Assembly: GCA_004335835.1 (NCBI GenBank)
Contig: RWJK01001533.1
Location: forward strand, 49,393-113,392
Reading direction: 5' to 3'
Source: Scenedesmus sp. ARA3
Lineage: Eukaryota; Chlorophyta; Chlorophyceae; Sphaeropleales; Scenedesmaceae
DNA: 64,000 nt
The notes under the pieces are model-generated. The model made no database searches and was not told the DNA's origin. It was given only the letters and a program-made list of their open reading frames with translations. This document shows, one piece after another, positions 23,215 to 35,336 of the stretch; the stretch's first letter is position 1; each line of letters begins with the position of its first letter. Both the position numbers and the translations under genes were made by a program.

Positions 23215-24106
23215 GCGTCAGTTGATGTGGGTGGATGGTGCGATATAAAACAAGTTTGAAGTTGAAACATCGCATTGGCTCATCAGCTGGCAGTTGATTG
23301 TTGGCACCTGTCCCAGTGATGTGAAAGGAGTGCATGTGTGGTGACGTTCTTTGGGGCTGCTGTGCATGTGTGCATGCTGGAAGCATTGGCAGCAGCCCAA
23401 TGAACGATGCAACCACCACAACTCAAACTGGCTGCGCATTGATGGAAAGAGCACTGTAACTGTCGTCCGTCTGTCCTGAGAGTGGGCAGTGCAGGTTAAT
23501 GCAGCTCCTAGCAAGTATCTGCAGCTGCTACTGGCATACCGACATACACACAAACACAAGCAGGCTGCCAGCCGCTCCCACCTGCTGCAGCAGCGGCAGC
23601 AGCTCAGCCTCACTGAAGCTCTGCGGCACGCCTGACAGCAGCAGCGTGAACAGCTGCTGCTCGCTGTGCTGCTCTTCACTGCCCTGCTGACTGCCTGCTG
23701 TGTAACCAGCAGGCTTCCCTGCCTCTGCCATGGCAACACTTGATGCTGCTGCTGCTGCTGTTGATGACTGCTGTCGTTGGTCTTGGTCCTGCACGTACAC
23801 GCTGCTGTCGCGCTGCATCTCTGGGTCAGCTAGGTGCATCTGCTGGCAGCACATTGTTTTAGGAGCATGCACTGTCGCTGCCGCTGCTGCTGCTGCTGTG
23901 GGTGATGCCGGTGGTGTTGTTTGGCATGCAACCTCACGGCTCAGCTGCTCCTGCTCAGCTGCTGCTGCTGCTACTGCTGCTGCTGATGTCAGCAGTGGTT
24001 GCAGGTCACTGCTGCTGTGCTGCTGCTGCTGCTGCTGCTGCTGCTGTCCTCCTGCAGGCCTGGCTGGCTGGGCTTGCTCGCCCTGACAGCTGTCAGGCCC
24101 CTTGTC
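18042..24106 (-). CDS. Three-RRM RNA-binding protein (CELF/FCA-like) with C-terminal KH-like domain
   Basis: Likely controls splicing, translation or 3'-end choice of bound transcripts. Exons in coding order: 24106-23582, 23152-22997, 22596-22219, 21967-21863, 21320-20874, 20398-20285, 19730-18042, all phase 0, totalling 1138 codons. RRM1 spans exons 1-3 (LLLSGV; GQSLGGALLSY), RRM2 exons 4-5 (LFFAKV; SSKGCGLMAF), RRM3 exons 5-7 (KLFVGNI; ESKGSAFVWY). Two adjacent RRMs, a spacer and a third, with splits inside the domains, match CELF/Bruno, plant FCA and the C3 subunit of Chlamydomonas CHLAMY1. A Gln-rich region follows, then a KH-like fold (ANITML ... ETIVVSITGSQQQV) where the GxxG loop seems missing. 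The first exon opens after an acceptor, so an upstream exon with the true start is probably missed. Introns contain duplicated exon pieces (20525-21452). Confidence 0.83.
20525..21452 (-). repeat. Partial exon copies in introns of the RNA-binding protein gene
   Basis: Head copies carrying an acceptor start at 21452 (RRM2 second-half exon) and 20525 (RRM3 second-half exon). Tail copies of the RRM3 first half lie at about 20709-20765 (with donor) and about 20615-20645 (still LFVGNIPK). Real exon edges are at 21320, 20398 and 20874. Between 21480 and 21555 is a 12-base repeat of GGTGTGAACA type. Confidence 0.75.
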
Positions 24107-26285
24107 CTGCAAGCACACAGGCAGGCAAGCATACTGTCACACACAGCGCTGAGTTGTGTACGCGTGATCCGTTGCTGCTGCTGCTTGTACCTCGCAGCTG
24201 CGCAGGCACTGCTGTACGCTACGCAGGTGGTGAAGGTGAGGAGCCACCTGTCACCCGGCAGCGGTTGGGATGACAGCTGCAGCCAGCCACCCAGTGCTGC
24301 TGTTGCACAGCAGCTGTTCTTAGTGGATGTTTCGTCTTCCAGCAGTATCAACAAGACCCTGCTTTGCACCAGAAGGTTTGCTGTAGTCGAGGAGCCTGCA
24401 TGAGCTGCTGGTGTGGCAGTACTGTAGAAGCTAAGCTGCTATCGGCTAACCACGGAGAATGGCAAGGGCTGTTTCAAGCAAGCATAATGAAGTGAACGCG
24501 TGCAGCATTGAGCGCATGTCGCCCTTTCTCTGCACGTCAAGCCAACTTCGCGCACAGCGTGAATATGTACTTGATCCATAGCGCCGGTGGATGCAACGCA
24601 TTTCAAGCAAAGTGTTGTACTACATGATCGGCACTGCCAGTGCAAGTGGTCAGTGAATGGCGACACAGCGTTCGTCTATGCATCAACAATGTAGCCAGCA
24701 CCCCAACTATTTCAAACAACACTTTTAATAGCAAAAGGTTTTTGTGCTCAACGTGTTTGTCTAGCCAGACGCTGCTAAGCATCAGTGTCGCCCGCCTCAC
24801 CTGTGGTGAGCCAGAGAGTTACCGTCTGAGCACCACGTAAAAGCAAAATTACTTACTACGCAAGCCGTCTGTGCCATTCACTGGTATCCACTGGCCGTTC
24901 TGTAGTAAAATGTCCAGTTCGCAAGGGGACTACGAATTATACAAGGTCTTCTAGATCAGACGCAACGGATGTTTCTCACCAGCTCTGCAGGCGTATCCAA
25001 GATATGGTGAGCAAGTCCAGCGCCTACAAGCTGGGGTGTCAGTTTTTACGAAGCTTGCAGCCGTCCTTTCAGGCATGTGGCAGTCTGCCTGGCCAGCTCG
25101 CCTCTCAAAGTAATAGGTACAATGGCTCGTATCAGTTCATTGTATGTGTTGCTGCAGCGCAGCACTCTCTGGGGACTGCCGACTTCGCCAAATTCTTCTA
25201 GTGACGCGGGGTTCCAAAACGAATACAAGACAGTGTGAGAGTGAGATCATTACATCCAACATGCTGTTGGTGCTTGAAAATTGTATGAGAAGCGTGCGTA
25301 TACGTTGTAATTGTGACAAAATGCAGTGTGTTATGCCACCACATGGCTCTTCCGAACGTGGTGGATGCGCAATAGCACACCGATATAAGCTAATTCAAGC
25401 TCTGAAACTGCCTGAAGTCATACGGTGCCATGTAAAGTAGGCGCTGCGACGATATCTGGCATAAGCTGCTGGCAACTCCGCATCACGCACTAGTGACGTG
25501 TAAGAAAACCAGCGAACGCGCGTGTTTTGACATTATATAGTCAAAAATGGCTATAGCGATGTTATTTCGCCGCGTAAGAGGGATCAGCTTGCATGATATC
25601 AGCACCTGTCCTGTCATCAGGACAGCAGCAGTGTCATCCCCCTCCACTGCCAGCAGTGATACTTGCTGCTGGTTGGCCACTGCTCAGCCAATCTAGATGT
25701 GCGAAAAGCAGATATCGTTTGATCCTGCAAATTTTGTGTCGCTCGGCCTGGGGTGGTCTTGCATGTGTAGGGAAGGGCCACATGACCCTTTTGAGCAGCA
25801 GTTGTTTTTAGTCCTGCTGATCAGGCCATGGTGGTACTGCCAAGGTCATGCTCGTCCTGCGTGAAACAAAGCGGTGATGCAAGTGCTTCTTAACGATCTT
25901 TCTCCGCTGGTTATAACAGTGTACTGTGCGCTTGTTGCAGATTCCGATACTCGTACTGGACAGTTAGGGTTGGCAGGTCAGGTCTTACGTCGTCTAATCG
26001 CTCGCATATGCCCTGCACGCTTGATTGAAACTACGTGATCAACGAACATAATGTTACATACCACCCTCCAGTCAGCAACACGCCTGAGCTGAGATTTAGA
26101 TGCAGGCAGGGTAAGCAGCTCCAAGCAGCAACCTAGCTGCTGCTTGTTCTGCCTAGGCGCGAAACTCAACATCCTGAACCGACACTTGCAGCAATTGGTG
26201 TCTAAGGACGCTCACAAGGCTGCGTCCTGGCGCGCAAGTTAGCAGCAGGCTAGTCAGCAGCAGCGCAACTCAAGCATCAGCAACA
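24107..26285. other. Divergent 5' flanks of the RNA-binding protein (-) and carboxypeptidase (+)
   Basis: About 2.2 kb. The part next to 24107-24410 may hold the missing first exon of the minus-strand gene. I found no join that keeps the reading frame. From about 24450 to 26200 the sequence is less repetitive and less GC-rich than elsewhere. Open frames are short and unlike known families. This fits a two-way promoter region; no clear TATA box was found. Confidence 0.45.
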
Positions 26286-28184
26286 ATGGTGCAGTTCCAA
26301 GGGCCAACACTGCAGATATCATCCGCGTTCGACTCTGGCAACATAGAGGTAAACACATTTACAGATGCACAGCTGCTAGCAGCAGCAGCTCACGTTTGCG
26401 TTGTGCACAACCACGGGCATGTGGTCTAGCACACGCTGCACCCCACGATCCTCTGCTGCTGCTGCTTATGGTGATGCGGTTGTGCTGCTGCTTGCAGGTT
26501 GTGGATGCCAGTGACCCAGCTAATGTGCAGCTGAAGATCAGGCCAGACCCATTTTGCGAGTCAGGTGCGCTGCCAAGGAACCGGAACAGCCAGCAGCAGC
26601 ATTCTGGCCAGCGTCATCCGATCAGAGTCAGGTTGCTGCACTGGCAGGGCACAGCAGCAGCAGCAGCAGCAGCAGCAGCCCTGCCAGGGCTGGGCTAGTG
26701 CTCTGGCAGGGCACGGTACAGGGTGGCAACGCCAGGTCGACTGCTTGCATAACACATCACTTGTTTGGCATTGAAGCCGGCTCTCTGAGGCAAGGCAGGA
26801 ATAATGCTGTGAAGAAGATATGGCAACAGCGCTGCTGACTGGCTGTTTGTGCGTGTATTTGTTGCTCTGTGTTTCCTGCAGATGCCCAGGCCCACTACCA
26901 GTGGTTCCACTTCCAAGTTAGTACAGCAGCTGGCACCCCGCTCACCATGCACATTGTGAACGCAGGTGAGCATAGTAGTAGAGGTGCAGGGGTTGTTACA
27001 TGTAAGAATATCTTGCAGTCAAATCGCCATGCCCAGAGGCGCCCGGCTCTTCGTGCACATTGTGAACGCAGGTGAGCATAGTAGTAGAGGTGCTGGACGT
27101 GTTACATGTATAAATATTTTGCAGTCAAAACCCGCCATACCCAGAGGCACCCCGCTCACAATGCACATCGTGAACACAAGTAATGCCTGCCGGGAGGGGG
27201 CAGCCGGCTGGTTGCTGCTCAGATACGCATGGCTGCCTTGGGGTGGGGCTGCATGCTGCGCTGTGCACTGCACCTTTGCACACATGTGCTGGTCGCGAGA
27301 ATACCGTGGCAGCACGCATGCAGGAAGGCGCAATACAGAAGCACTTGCCAGTCTCTGCATGTGCTTGGTGAACATGGCTGCTGTAAGCCCACAGCCCTGT
27401 GCAGCATCCTGACCACCCATGTATGGCAACAAACACGATTCAGTCGTACCTACATGTGTATTGAAACCAAGGTATCATTTTGCATGCACTGGAAGCCCAG
27501 CAGGGCATCTCCAGTTGGTGCCAGCTATACATCTGCCTGGCAGGGCTACACGGCTACATTGTTTTCAGAGCCAGGTCGTCACTACGCACTGTAGTAGCAT
27601 TTGTAAGACAAACCCTGAGTAACGTCCCATTTTGCATGTGCGCTTACTCTGCAGGCGGTGCCAGCTATGCATCAGCCTGGCATGGCTACAGGGCCATATG
27701 GTTTTAGTGCCAGGCCATCACTACGCACAGTAGTAGCATTTGTAAGAAGCATCTTGAGTATCTTCCCAATTTGGAATGTGTGTGCTTACTCCGCAGGCGG
27801 TGCCAGCTATGCATCAGCCTGGCAGGGCTACAGGGCAGCAGCAAGCTACGACATGACCCACTGGTTTAGGGTGGACACAGCATATGACGATGCAGCAGGC
27901 AGGCTCACGATCCGCCACACACCAACGCAGCCGTGCGTGCGCTATGCCTACTTTGCTCCGTACAGCTGGGAGCGGCACACTGAGCTGGTCATGCGCATGC
28001 AGGTGGGTGGCAGCACTTGCAGTAACACTGTAGACAGTAAGGGGAACAGCCGGGCAGCAGTTTGAACATGATTCGTGATTTGTGACATGTGTCAAATCAC
28101 AGGCGCTCAAGGCAACAATCAGCAGCAGCACAGCGGCATGTGCCGCACGTTGCATGCCACATACACTGACATCATACTGCTGCC

Positions 28185-28220
<36 letters not shown>

Positions 28221-31200
28221 TGCTGGGTGGTGTCTTGTGCTCCTGGGCAAATGCTTGTCACCTTCCTCCCGCTTTTCACGCTGCAGCACCGACCCAATGT
28301 GCAGCTGCACCTGCTGGGCCGCACCCTTGATGGCCGGGACCTACACATGCTGCAGGTGAGCAACAGGCCAGGCAAGCAGCGAAATAACAGATCATGGTCT
28401 AGCCTATGTGTTGTGTCAACATGGATGTCTCAGCTGGGCAAAGGGGACGTCAAAATTGTCGCAGATGAGGCAGGCAGCTGTCTGATTGCTTGCAGGATAC
28501 CTGCGCTGTATGCTTGCGTCGAGTGAGCATGGTGCACAAAGTGCTGCAAGCAAAAGATGACAGCAGCAGCAGCAGCAGCAGCGGGAGCAGGTGTAATCAA
28601 TCAGCAACAGCAATAGCAATGCGTTACTTGCGCATAAGTCCGTGCCTCCTGGAGCTGTGTGTGCCCGCCACCTTCGCGTATCTGTTGCGTTTCTCACAGG
28701 TTGGAACCCCTGCTCCTGACAAGGCAGTCATCTGGGTGATTTGCCGGCAGCACCCAGGTGGGCCTGCAGCTGTGTTGCTGCTCTTGTAATGTGTGTCTTC
28801 GTCAGTGCACAGCACAATGCTTGCAACATAACATGATGATGATAATGCTTGCAATGTAACATGATGATGATGATGCTTGCAATATACGATGCCAGAGCCG
28901 TACAGCCGGATGAACAGTCTGCACCGCCGCATGGCCTGCATTCAATTAAGCTTCTCTGCAATCATCCAGCAGCTGAAAAAGCGGAATTTGTTTCCATCGC
29001 CCTGCAGGGGAGTCCATGGCGGAGTGGTTTGCAGAGGGCCTGCTGGAGCGGCTCACGGCAGACGGGCCAGCAGCAGCAGCAGCAGCAGCAGCAGGTGGTG
29101 GTGACGCTGACGTGGCGCAGCTGCTGCAGCAGGCCGTGCTGTTCATCGTGCCCAACATGTGCCCCGACGGCTCCGTGAGGTGACACACCGGGCGTGCTTC
29201 TGCATTTTCCCCCATGAACAGCATCGAACTCCATGTGTTGCAGCGCTTCCTCTTGTATGTGCTGTAGACAGCACTTGCTGGCGTGCTCTTGCTGCGGTTG
29301 TCAGCTTGCACTTTCATGCTGCTGTAACTGCCTCTGAGGGGCAAGTTGTAAATCGCGGTTGTGTGTGTATATGCAGGGGTCACCTGCGCACTAATGCTGT
29401 CGGCAGCAACCTCAACAGGGAGTGGGCGGCACCCAGCGCTGAGCGCAGCCCTGAGGTGAGCTGCTGCCAAACAATGTGTTATTATGCAGTAATGACAGCG
29501 TTGACCAGTGTTTGACCAGTGTTTGGCCAGTGTTTGACCGCTGAGCGCAGCCCTGAGGTGTGATGCTGCCCATTTGATTCATGCATGCGCAGTCAATAAC
29601 ACAGTTGACCAGTGTTTACCCAAACATATTTTGCCTATTGCTGATTTTTAGGTGGCACTGCACGCGTGCTTCGCGCATTGGCACTCGTTCTGTAGTGACA
29701 AACTGCGGATGCATGACAGCTGGCGTATGCACGCATTCCACGTGCCGATGCATCTCCCACGCTGCATCAGGTGCTCGCTGTGTCCCGCGCAATCGAGGCT
29801 ATAGGGCTGGACGTCCTTTTGCATGTGCATGGTGACGAGGAGATTCCTGCAAACTTGCAACCAATGTTTCCTTTGCATGGCGACACCTTGTGCCCCACAT
29901 GACAGCTGACACATGCATACCACATGTTATGTTGCGCTGCAATCACCTCACCGTCCTTCCAGGTGCTCGCTGTGTCCCGCGCAATCGAGGTGACTGGACT
30001 CGACTTCCTGCTTGATGTGCATGGCGACGAGGAGATCCCTGCAAACTTCTGTGGCAGCATGTTTGGGGTGCCTGCCTGGGGCCCTCGCTTGGAGCGGCTG
30101 CAGAACTGCTTCCTGGGTGAGTGGGAGAGTGTGTGGGTATGCACGCCTGTGCACGTGCGCGTGTGGCTGTGGCGGCGTGCCCCTGCCAGGCACAGTATGT
30201 CGCACTGGGTCCCGCGCCATCACCGCCATCATTCTGGATTTCCTGTTGTGCTTTTGTTTTGTTGCCAGTTTCACGGCGATGAGGACATCCCCGCCAACTT
30301 CTGCGGCAGCATGTTTGGCGTGCCTGCCTGGGGGCCCCGCCTGGAGCGGCTGCAGACCTGCTTCCTGGGTGAGTGGGGGAGTGTGTGTGCGTTACTGTGT
30401 GGGTACATGCCTGTGCCTGTGCTTGTGCTTGTGCCTGTGCCTGTGGCAGTACGGCATATGCTGGTGCAAAACCAGTGGTACATAATGGTGAGGAGTGATG
30501 CTTGCTGCAGACGCAGCCCTGGGCAGACTCGTGAACATTGCAGCGATGGCAGTTGCACCACTGCTGCTGCTGCTTATCTGCAATGCAGACGCGCTGCTGT
30601 CAGCCAGCCCCGACTTCCAAACCAAGCTGGGCTATGCGCTGCCGCCCCCCGGTGGCGCCAACCTGAGCACCGCCAGCAAGGCCAATGCACAAAAGTACAA
30701 CACGCTCAGCCTGGTGCTGGAGCAGCCGTTCAAGGACACCACAGGTGTGTGCACACTTACAGCTGATATGTACCAGTATGTTAAAACAGTCATTATTGTC
30801 ATGTTTTGTTTGGAAGAAAGGCACGCTGAGCCTGGTGCTGGAGCAGCACTTCAAGGACACCACAGGTGGGTGCACACGTTCACTAAATTGTTGTGCTACG
30901 GCTACCTCGGCAGCAAGCAGCAGCACACCCAGTGCGATGCAGGTTGTGTGTCGTGTCTAGTTGGGAGGATGTGTCCGCGCTGCACTCGCTTCTGTGCAAC
31001 AAGCGTGTCGCACACTGATGCCTGCTGCCTGTACCACCCTGTGTCTGTTGTGCCTTTGCAGACACGCCCAATGCAGAGACCGGCTGGAGCCCTCACGGGG
31101 CCAAGGCCTTTGGAAACCGGTTGCATGGCTGCTTTTCTCAGCAGCAGCAGCACACAGACCCAGCAGTTGCATGATTAATCGGTGCTTTGGGAGCACACAA

Positions 31201-31509
31201 CCTACACTGATCGTGGTGTGGACTGATAAATATGTCCTCTGTGTCTGCCCTGCCCCTTCAGACACGCCCAATGCAGAGGCCGGCTGGAGCGCTGAGCGAG
31301 CCAAGGCCTTTGAAACCGATCACAAAATAAAGAGCATTGATGCATGTGTACTCTGTGTCTGCCGTGCCCCTGCAGACACGCCCAACGCGGAAACTGGCTG
31401 GAGCCCTGAGCGAGCCAAGGCCTTTGGAGCAAGCCATGTGACAGCCTTTGTCAACACAGTGCCGACGCTGCTGAAGGAGAGGGCCACCAAAGACGAGCAG
31501 CAGCAGTAG
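26286..31509 (+). CDS. M14 zinc carboxypeptidase (cytosolic carboxypeptidase/AGBL-like)
   Basis: Removes C-terminal residues from peptides or proteins; relatives trim tubulin Glu side chains. Exons 26286-26348, 26498-26564, 26882-26965, 27797-28002, 28287-28355, 28700-28757, 29008-29179, 29377-29455, 29963-30116, 30589-30744 and 31376-31509 sum to 414 codons (413 residues), near the size of short M14 enzymes with only the N-terminal beta domain and catalytic domain. The N-domain shows [15 protein letters not shown] and [11 protein letters not shown]. Catalytic features follow in order: zinc ligands in RQHPGE (about residue 181), [14 protein letters not shown] and NLNREW for substrate binding, third zinc ligand in LLDVHGDE (about 286), and general-base Glu in LVLEQPFKD (about 362). 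All key residues are present. No signal peptide. Six exons have partial duplicates in flanking introns; I took the only complete copy each time. Confidence 0.9.
26925..27796 (+). repeat. Tandem copies of exon 3 tail and exon 4 head, carboxypeptidase gene
   Basis: The end of exon 3 with donor (to 26965) recurs with its donor at 27071 and again, decayed, near 27180: units of ~107 bases. The start of exon 4 with its acceptor (real at 27797) is copied at 27515 and 27655: units of ~140 bases. Copies differ by substitutions. Confidence 0.8.
29771..30368 (+). repeat. Zinc-ligand exon of the carboxypeptidase gene in three versions
   Basis: A head-only copy starts after an acceptor at 29771 and diverges after IPAN near 29855. 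The full exon is 29963-30116. A third copy, about 30269-30368, repeats [16 protein letters not shown] and the rest through a donor. All three encode the zinc-ligand His. Confidence 0.85.
30822..30865 (+). repeat. Tail copy of carboxypeptidase exon 10
   Basis: Repeats the end of exon 10 (LSLVLEQ ... FKDTT) with its donor, 121 bases after the real donor at 30744. It contains the general-base Glu. A Pro-to-His change separates the copies. Confidence 0.8.
31062..31430 (+). repeat. Three heads of the last carboxypeptidase exon
   Basis: Acceptor plus [14 protein letters not shown] sequence begins at 31062, 31262 and 31376. Only the last continues to the end of the protein. The first two lose similarity after AKAF. 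Confidence 0.85.
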
Positions 31510-32317
31510 TAGCAGTGATTGGTGTTGGATGCTCTGCAAGGGCGGTATGGCGGTCCTGTTGAATAGCAGTCCGTGCGGTAGCAATGCAGTCAACGGTTAC
31601 CAGGTATGCAGTGGTGCTGTGGACACTCTGCCAAGCTGCAGCACAGGGTGTGCCACCCTAATCATGCTGCTGGGCAACTCCTTCAGTAGATTACTGCAGT
31701 GTTTGGTTTTATGTATTTTTTTCCACAAGGCTTGTGTCACGTGCCCCGCTGGCCACTTTTAAACTCAGACCCAAACCCCACCCTGACAGGCCCATGTCCG
31801 TCGTGTTTTATATGCCGTTGCCCACCAACAGCGCGCAAGGTGATTTTTTTTAAAATTATATTAGGTTCAGATTCATCAGCGACTGGTAGACCTGAAGTGT
31901 AGTGAGTCTGCGGTGAGCCCTATCCGGGAAGAGTGTGGCAGCGACACGATTCATACTGTATGAGCACCTGCTTAGCGTTCAACCCTTGCAATACACCTGC
32001 GTGATATGGTATTATATTCAAATCGCTTGCAGCAGCAGTCTTGAAATAACAGCAGCAGCAGCAGCAGCAGCAGCACCACCACCACCAGTGACAACTGCAA
32101 AGATTGAATTCTGCGCTATTCAGGCAGGCTTGCAAGCCTGATTACAATCCCTCGTACCTGCTAATAACAAGCCGTAGTTTTAGTGGGCCCTGACGCTTCA
32201 GTTCTGCTGTTACACCAACTTGACCATCTGCAGGCTGGCAGCAGCACCAGTGAAGGGCACCAACAGACAGCAGGGCAGTTATAACCAGTTGACCAGTCAC
32301 AGCCCTTCAGCAGCAGC
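31510..32317. other. Intergenic, carboxypeptidase 3' flank and YSL 5' flank
   Basis: No gene seen. An AT-rich patch with a T-run and TTATATTA lies at about 31845-31868, and a CAG then CAC run at 32049-32090. These are the only notable elements before the YSL start. Confidence 0.5.
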
Positions 32318-35239
32318 ATGTCTCTACCAGCACCCACCACCAGCCTACCCCAATCACCACCATCACCACAACACATATCCAGCCACACTGACACACATCC
32401 AGACAGCGCCAAGCCAGCAGCAGCAGCGGCAGCAGCAGCAGCAGCAGCATGGCATGCAGCACTCACTGTCCGGGGCTTCCTGGTGGCTGCTGTGCTGGGT
32501 GCTGTGTTCTGCATCATCACCATAAAGCTCAACCTGGGATCAGCAGGCATGACGCCCTCACTCAACATCGCAGGTGGGCAAGCTGCGAGAGGGAATCTTT
32601 ATCAGCATCAGCAGCAGCAGACCAAGCGATAGCTGTAAAAAAAGCAAGTGCGACGTGTGTTTGCAGGAGCTGCCGCCTGCATGCCATGTGCGCACAATCC
32701 AGCAAACCTTGGGCTATGTTGCTCTCTGCTGCATGCACTCTCGCTTCCTTACATCGCCACATCCTCGCATCCTGTTTCCACTGCACCCACACAGGTGGCC
32801 TGCTCTCCTATGTGCTGCTCAAAGCCTTCACCCAAATCAGCAGCAGATGCAGCTCCAGCAGCAGCAGCAGCAGCAGCAGCGGTCCGCTGCTGCCGCCGCT
32901 GCCGCTTCCTGCCAGCTTCACTCCGCAGGAGAATGCAGTGGTGCAGACAATGACCAGTGCCTGCTACAGCCTTGCTGGATACTCAGGGTTTGGCAGTTAT
33001 CTGCTGGCGATGGGCTATCAGGCTTACCTGAATGTGGGAGGGGTGCCGCAGGGGCAGCCAGGCTACCAAGCTAGTGAGTCAGGGGTATTACATAATGTGT
33101 TGTCAATTCAGCTACACATGTAAGGCACATTGTTATAACAACACTGTAACAACATATGCTGCAAACAGCAGGTGCTCACAGGAGATGCTGTTGTTCCATC
33201 GAAGGCAGTGTCTGTTGTTGTTTCCAGTTCAAATCTTGTCGCTCGCTGGTTGCAGGCAGCTTGGCTGTGACACGTCACTGTTGCAGCTGCAGTGGCCACA
33301 CGTTTCATCCCTTTGTTTGTATGTGCCTGCTGCTGTGCTCTCTGCCGTGGTGGTAGCTGACCTTGTGCTGCTGCTGCGGCTGCTGTTGCCGCCTGCAGAT
33401 GCTGTCATTGAGCCCACCCCGCAGCGCGTGTGGCCCTACCTGCTGCTGATCGCATTTGCAGGCATGTTTGCGCTGCTGGGGCTGCGCAACCTGCTCATAC
33501 TAAACTGGAGGTGCGGGCAATGACATATGCTTTGCTGCAATACGATGTTATAAGAGTTGACATGTGGCTTGGCGATCTGTTTACACTAGGCTGACCCAGC
33601 AGCATCGCTTCAAAAGCAGTGCACTGCAACAAACTGTACTGCTCTTTACAGGAGCACAGTGCGCTGCATGATCCATTGCGATCTCGTGTGTCGGTACGCA
33701 CATGTGCACCCCCACAGGCTGCAAAAGCAATGCACTCCAACCACCTTTCATTATGAGAGCACATTGCGCTGCATGTCTCACTGCCGTGCGTGTACGCGGG
33801 TATGTAATCCCGCAGGCTACCGTACCCTACTGGCAGCGCATCAGGCTAAAGATCCTCATGTATGAATGTATGTATACATGTGCTGCTGCTGCTGCTGCTG
33901 TGCCAGGCTGCCGTATCCTAGTGGCAGTGCATCAGGCTACATGATCCTTAGTCTGCACAGCCAGGGAGGGGCAGAGGCGGCAGCAGCGGCGGCCAAGGTG
34001 AAGCTGCTGGCGGTCAGCGCGGCCGCCTCATTCCTGTTTGACGCTTTCAAGTGGTGAGCAGGGGAGCATATTGTTGTGAGTGATAAGGATGGTGTGCTGC
34101 TGCTGTGTGGGGAGCATCCAGCTGCTCATCGTTGTGGGGATGGCAAAGTGCCCGCCAGATCTTCTGATCTATTGTGTCCTGTACATGTAAGCAGCACTGC
34201 TGTCCAAAGCAAGGCAGCAGCAGCGGCGGCCAAAGTGAAGCTGCTGGCGGTCAGCGCAGCCGCCTCATTCCTGTTTGACGCCTTCAAGTGGTGAGGAAAC
34301 GAGGGCAGATTGCCCTATGATGGATGGCTATATTGTGCTGCTGTAAGTTCCCATCCATGTGCTACCCTCTTCCGTTTCGGAATCGCAGGTGTGGCCACTC
34401 GTGGATCTGGCTTACATTAAGTACTTTGCTGTAGTGACCCTGCATGCAAACTCCAAGTGCGAGCTGCCTGCTGCCGCTGACATGTCCTACTGGCTTCCAT
34501 CAACAGCTATGTTGTACCTGCTGCGATGACCCGTTACATACGTACAGTGTCATTTCCCATTATATAACATGTTATTTTGTTATTTCATTCTGTAGGGTCT
34601 TCCAGGGCCCCAGCTACAGCTGCGGCTTCTCCAGCCTGCCCACCTTTGGCAAGGCAGCAGCAGCCTGGACCTGGCGCTTTGACTTCCAGCAGCAGTACAT
34701 CGGGGCGGGCATGCTGGTGCCGCATGTGGTGGCGTGGAGCATGATGCTGGGAGCGGTGCTGAGCTGGGGCGTGATGTGGCTGCTGCTCTCGGTGGGTTTT
34801 GCTGGTGGTGCTGTGAACAAGGCGTGCTATTGGTGCAGTTGTGCAGTGCTGGTGAGCTGCTAGCTGGGGCGTGATGTGGCTGCTGCTGCCGGTCAGGCGG
34901 CATGTCAAGTTTCTGGTTTTCGTCTTGCTTGATTGTGACTGTGTCCGAACTTCCAGCAGCAGTACATTGGGGCAGGCATGCTGGTGCCGCATGTGGTGGC
35001 ATGGAGCATGATGGCGGGAGCGGTGATGAGCTGGGGGCTGATGTGGCCGCTGCTGGCGGTGAGGCAACAAAGCATGATTCTGATTGTGGTTGCGGAGTTG
35101 TGGCTGTTCATGTGTGTGGCATGCAGCATGATGCTGGGGACGGTGCTACGCTGGGGTTCTGGTGTGGCCGCTGGCGGTGAGGCAGCAGTTTGGGGTTTGA
35201 TGCAGAACACCACATCACCGGTCGACTGCTACTCTCATC

Positions 35240-35336
<97 letters not shown>

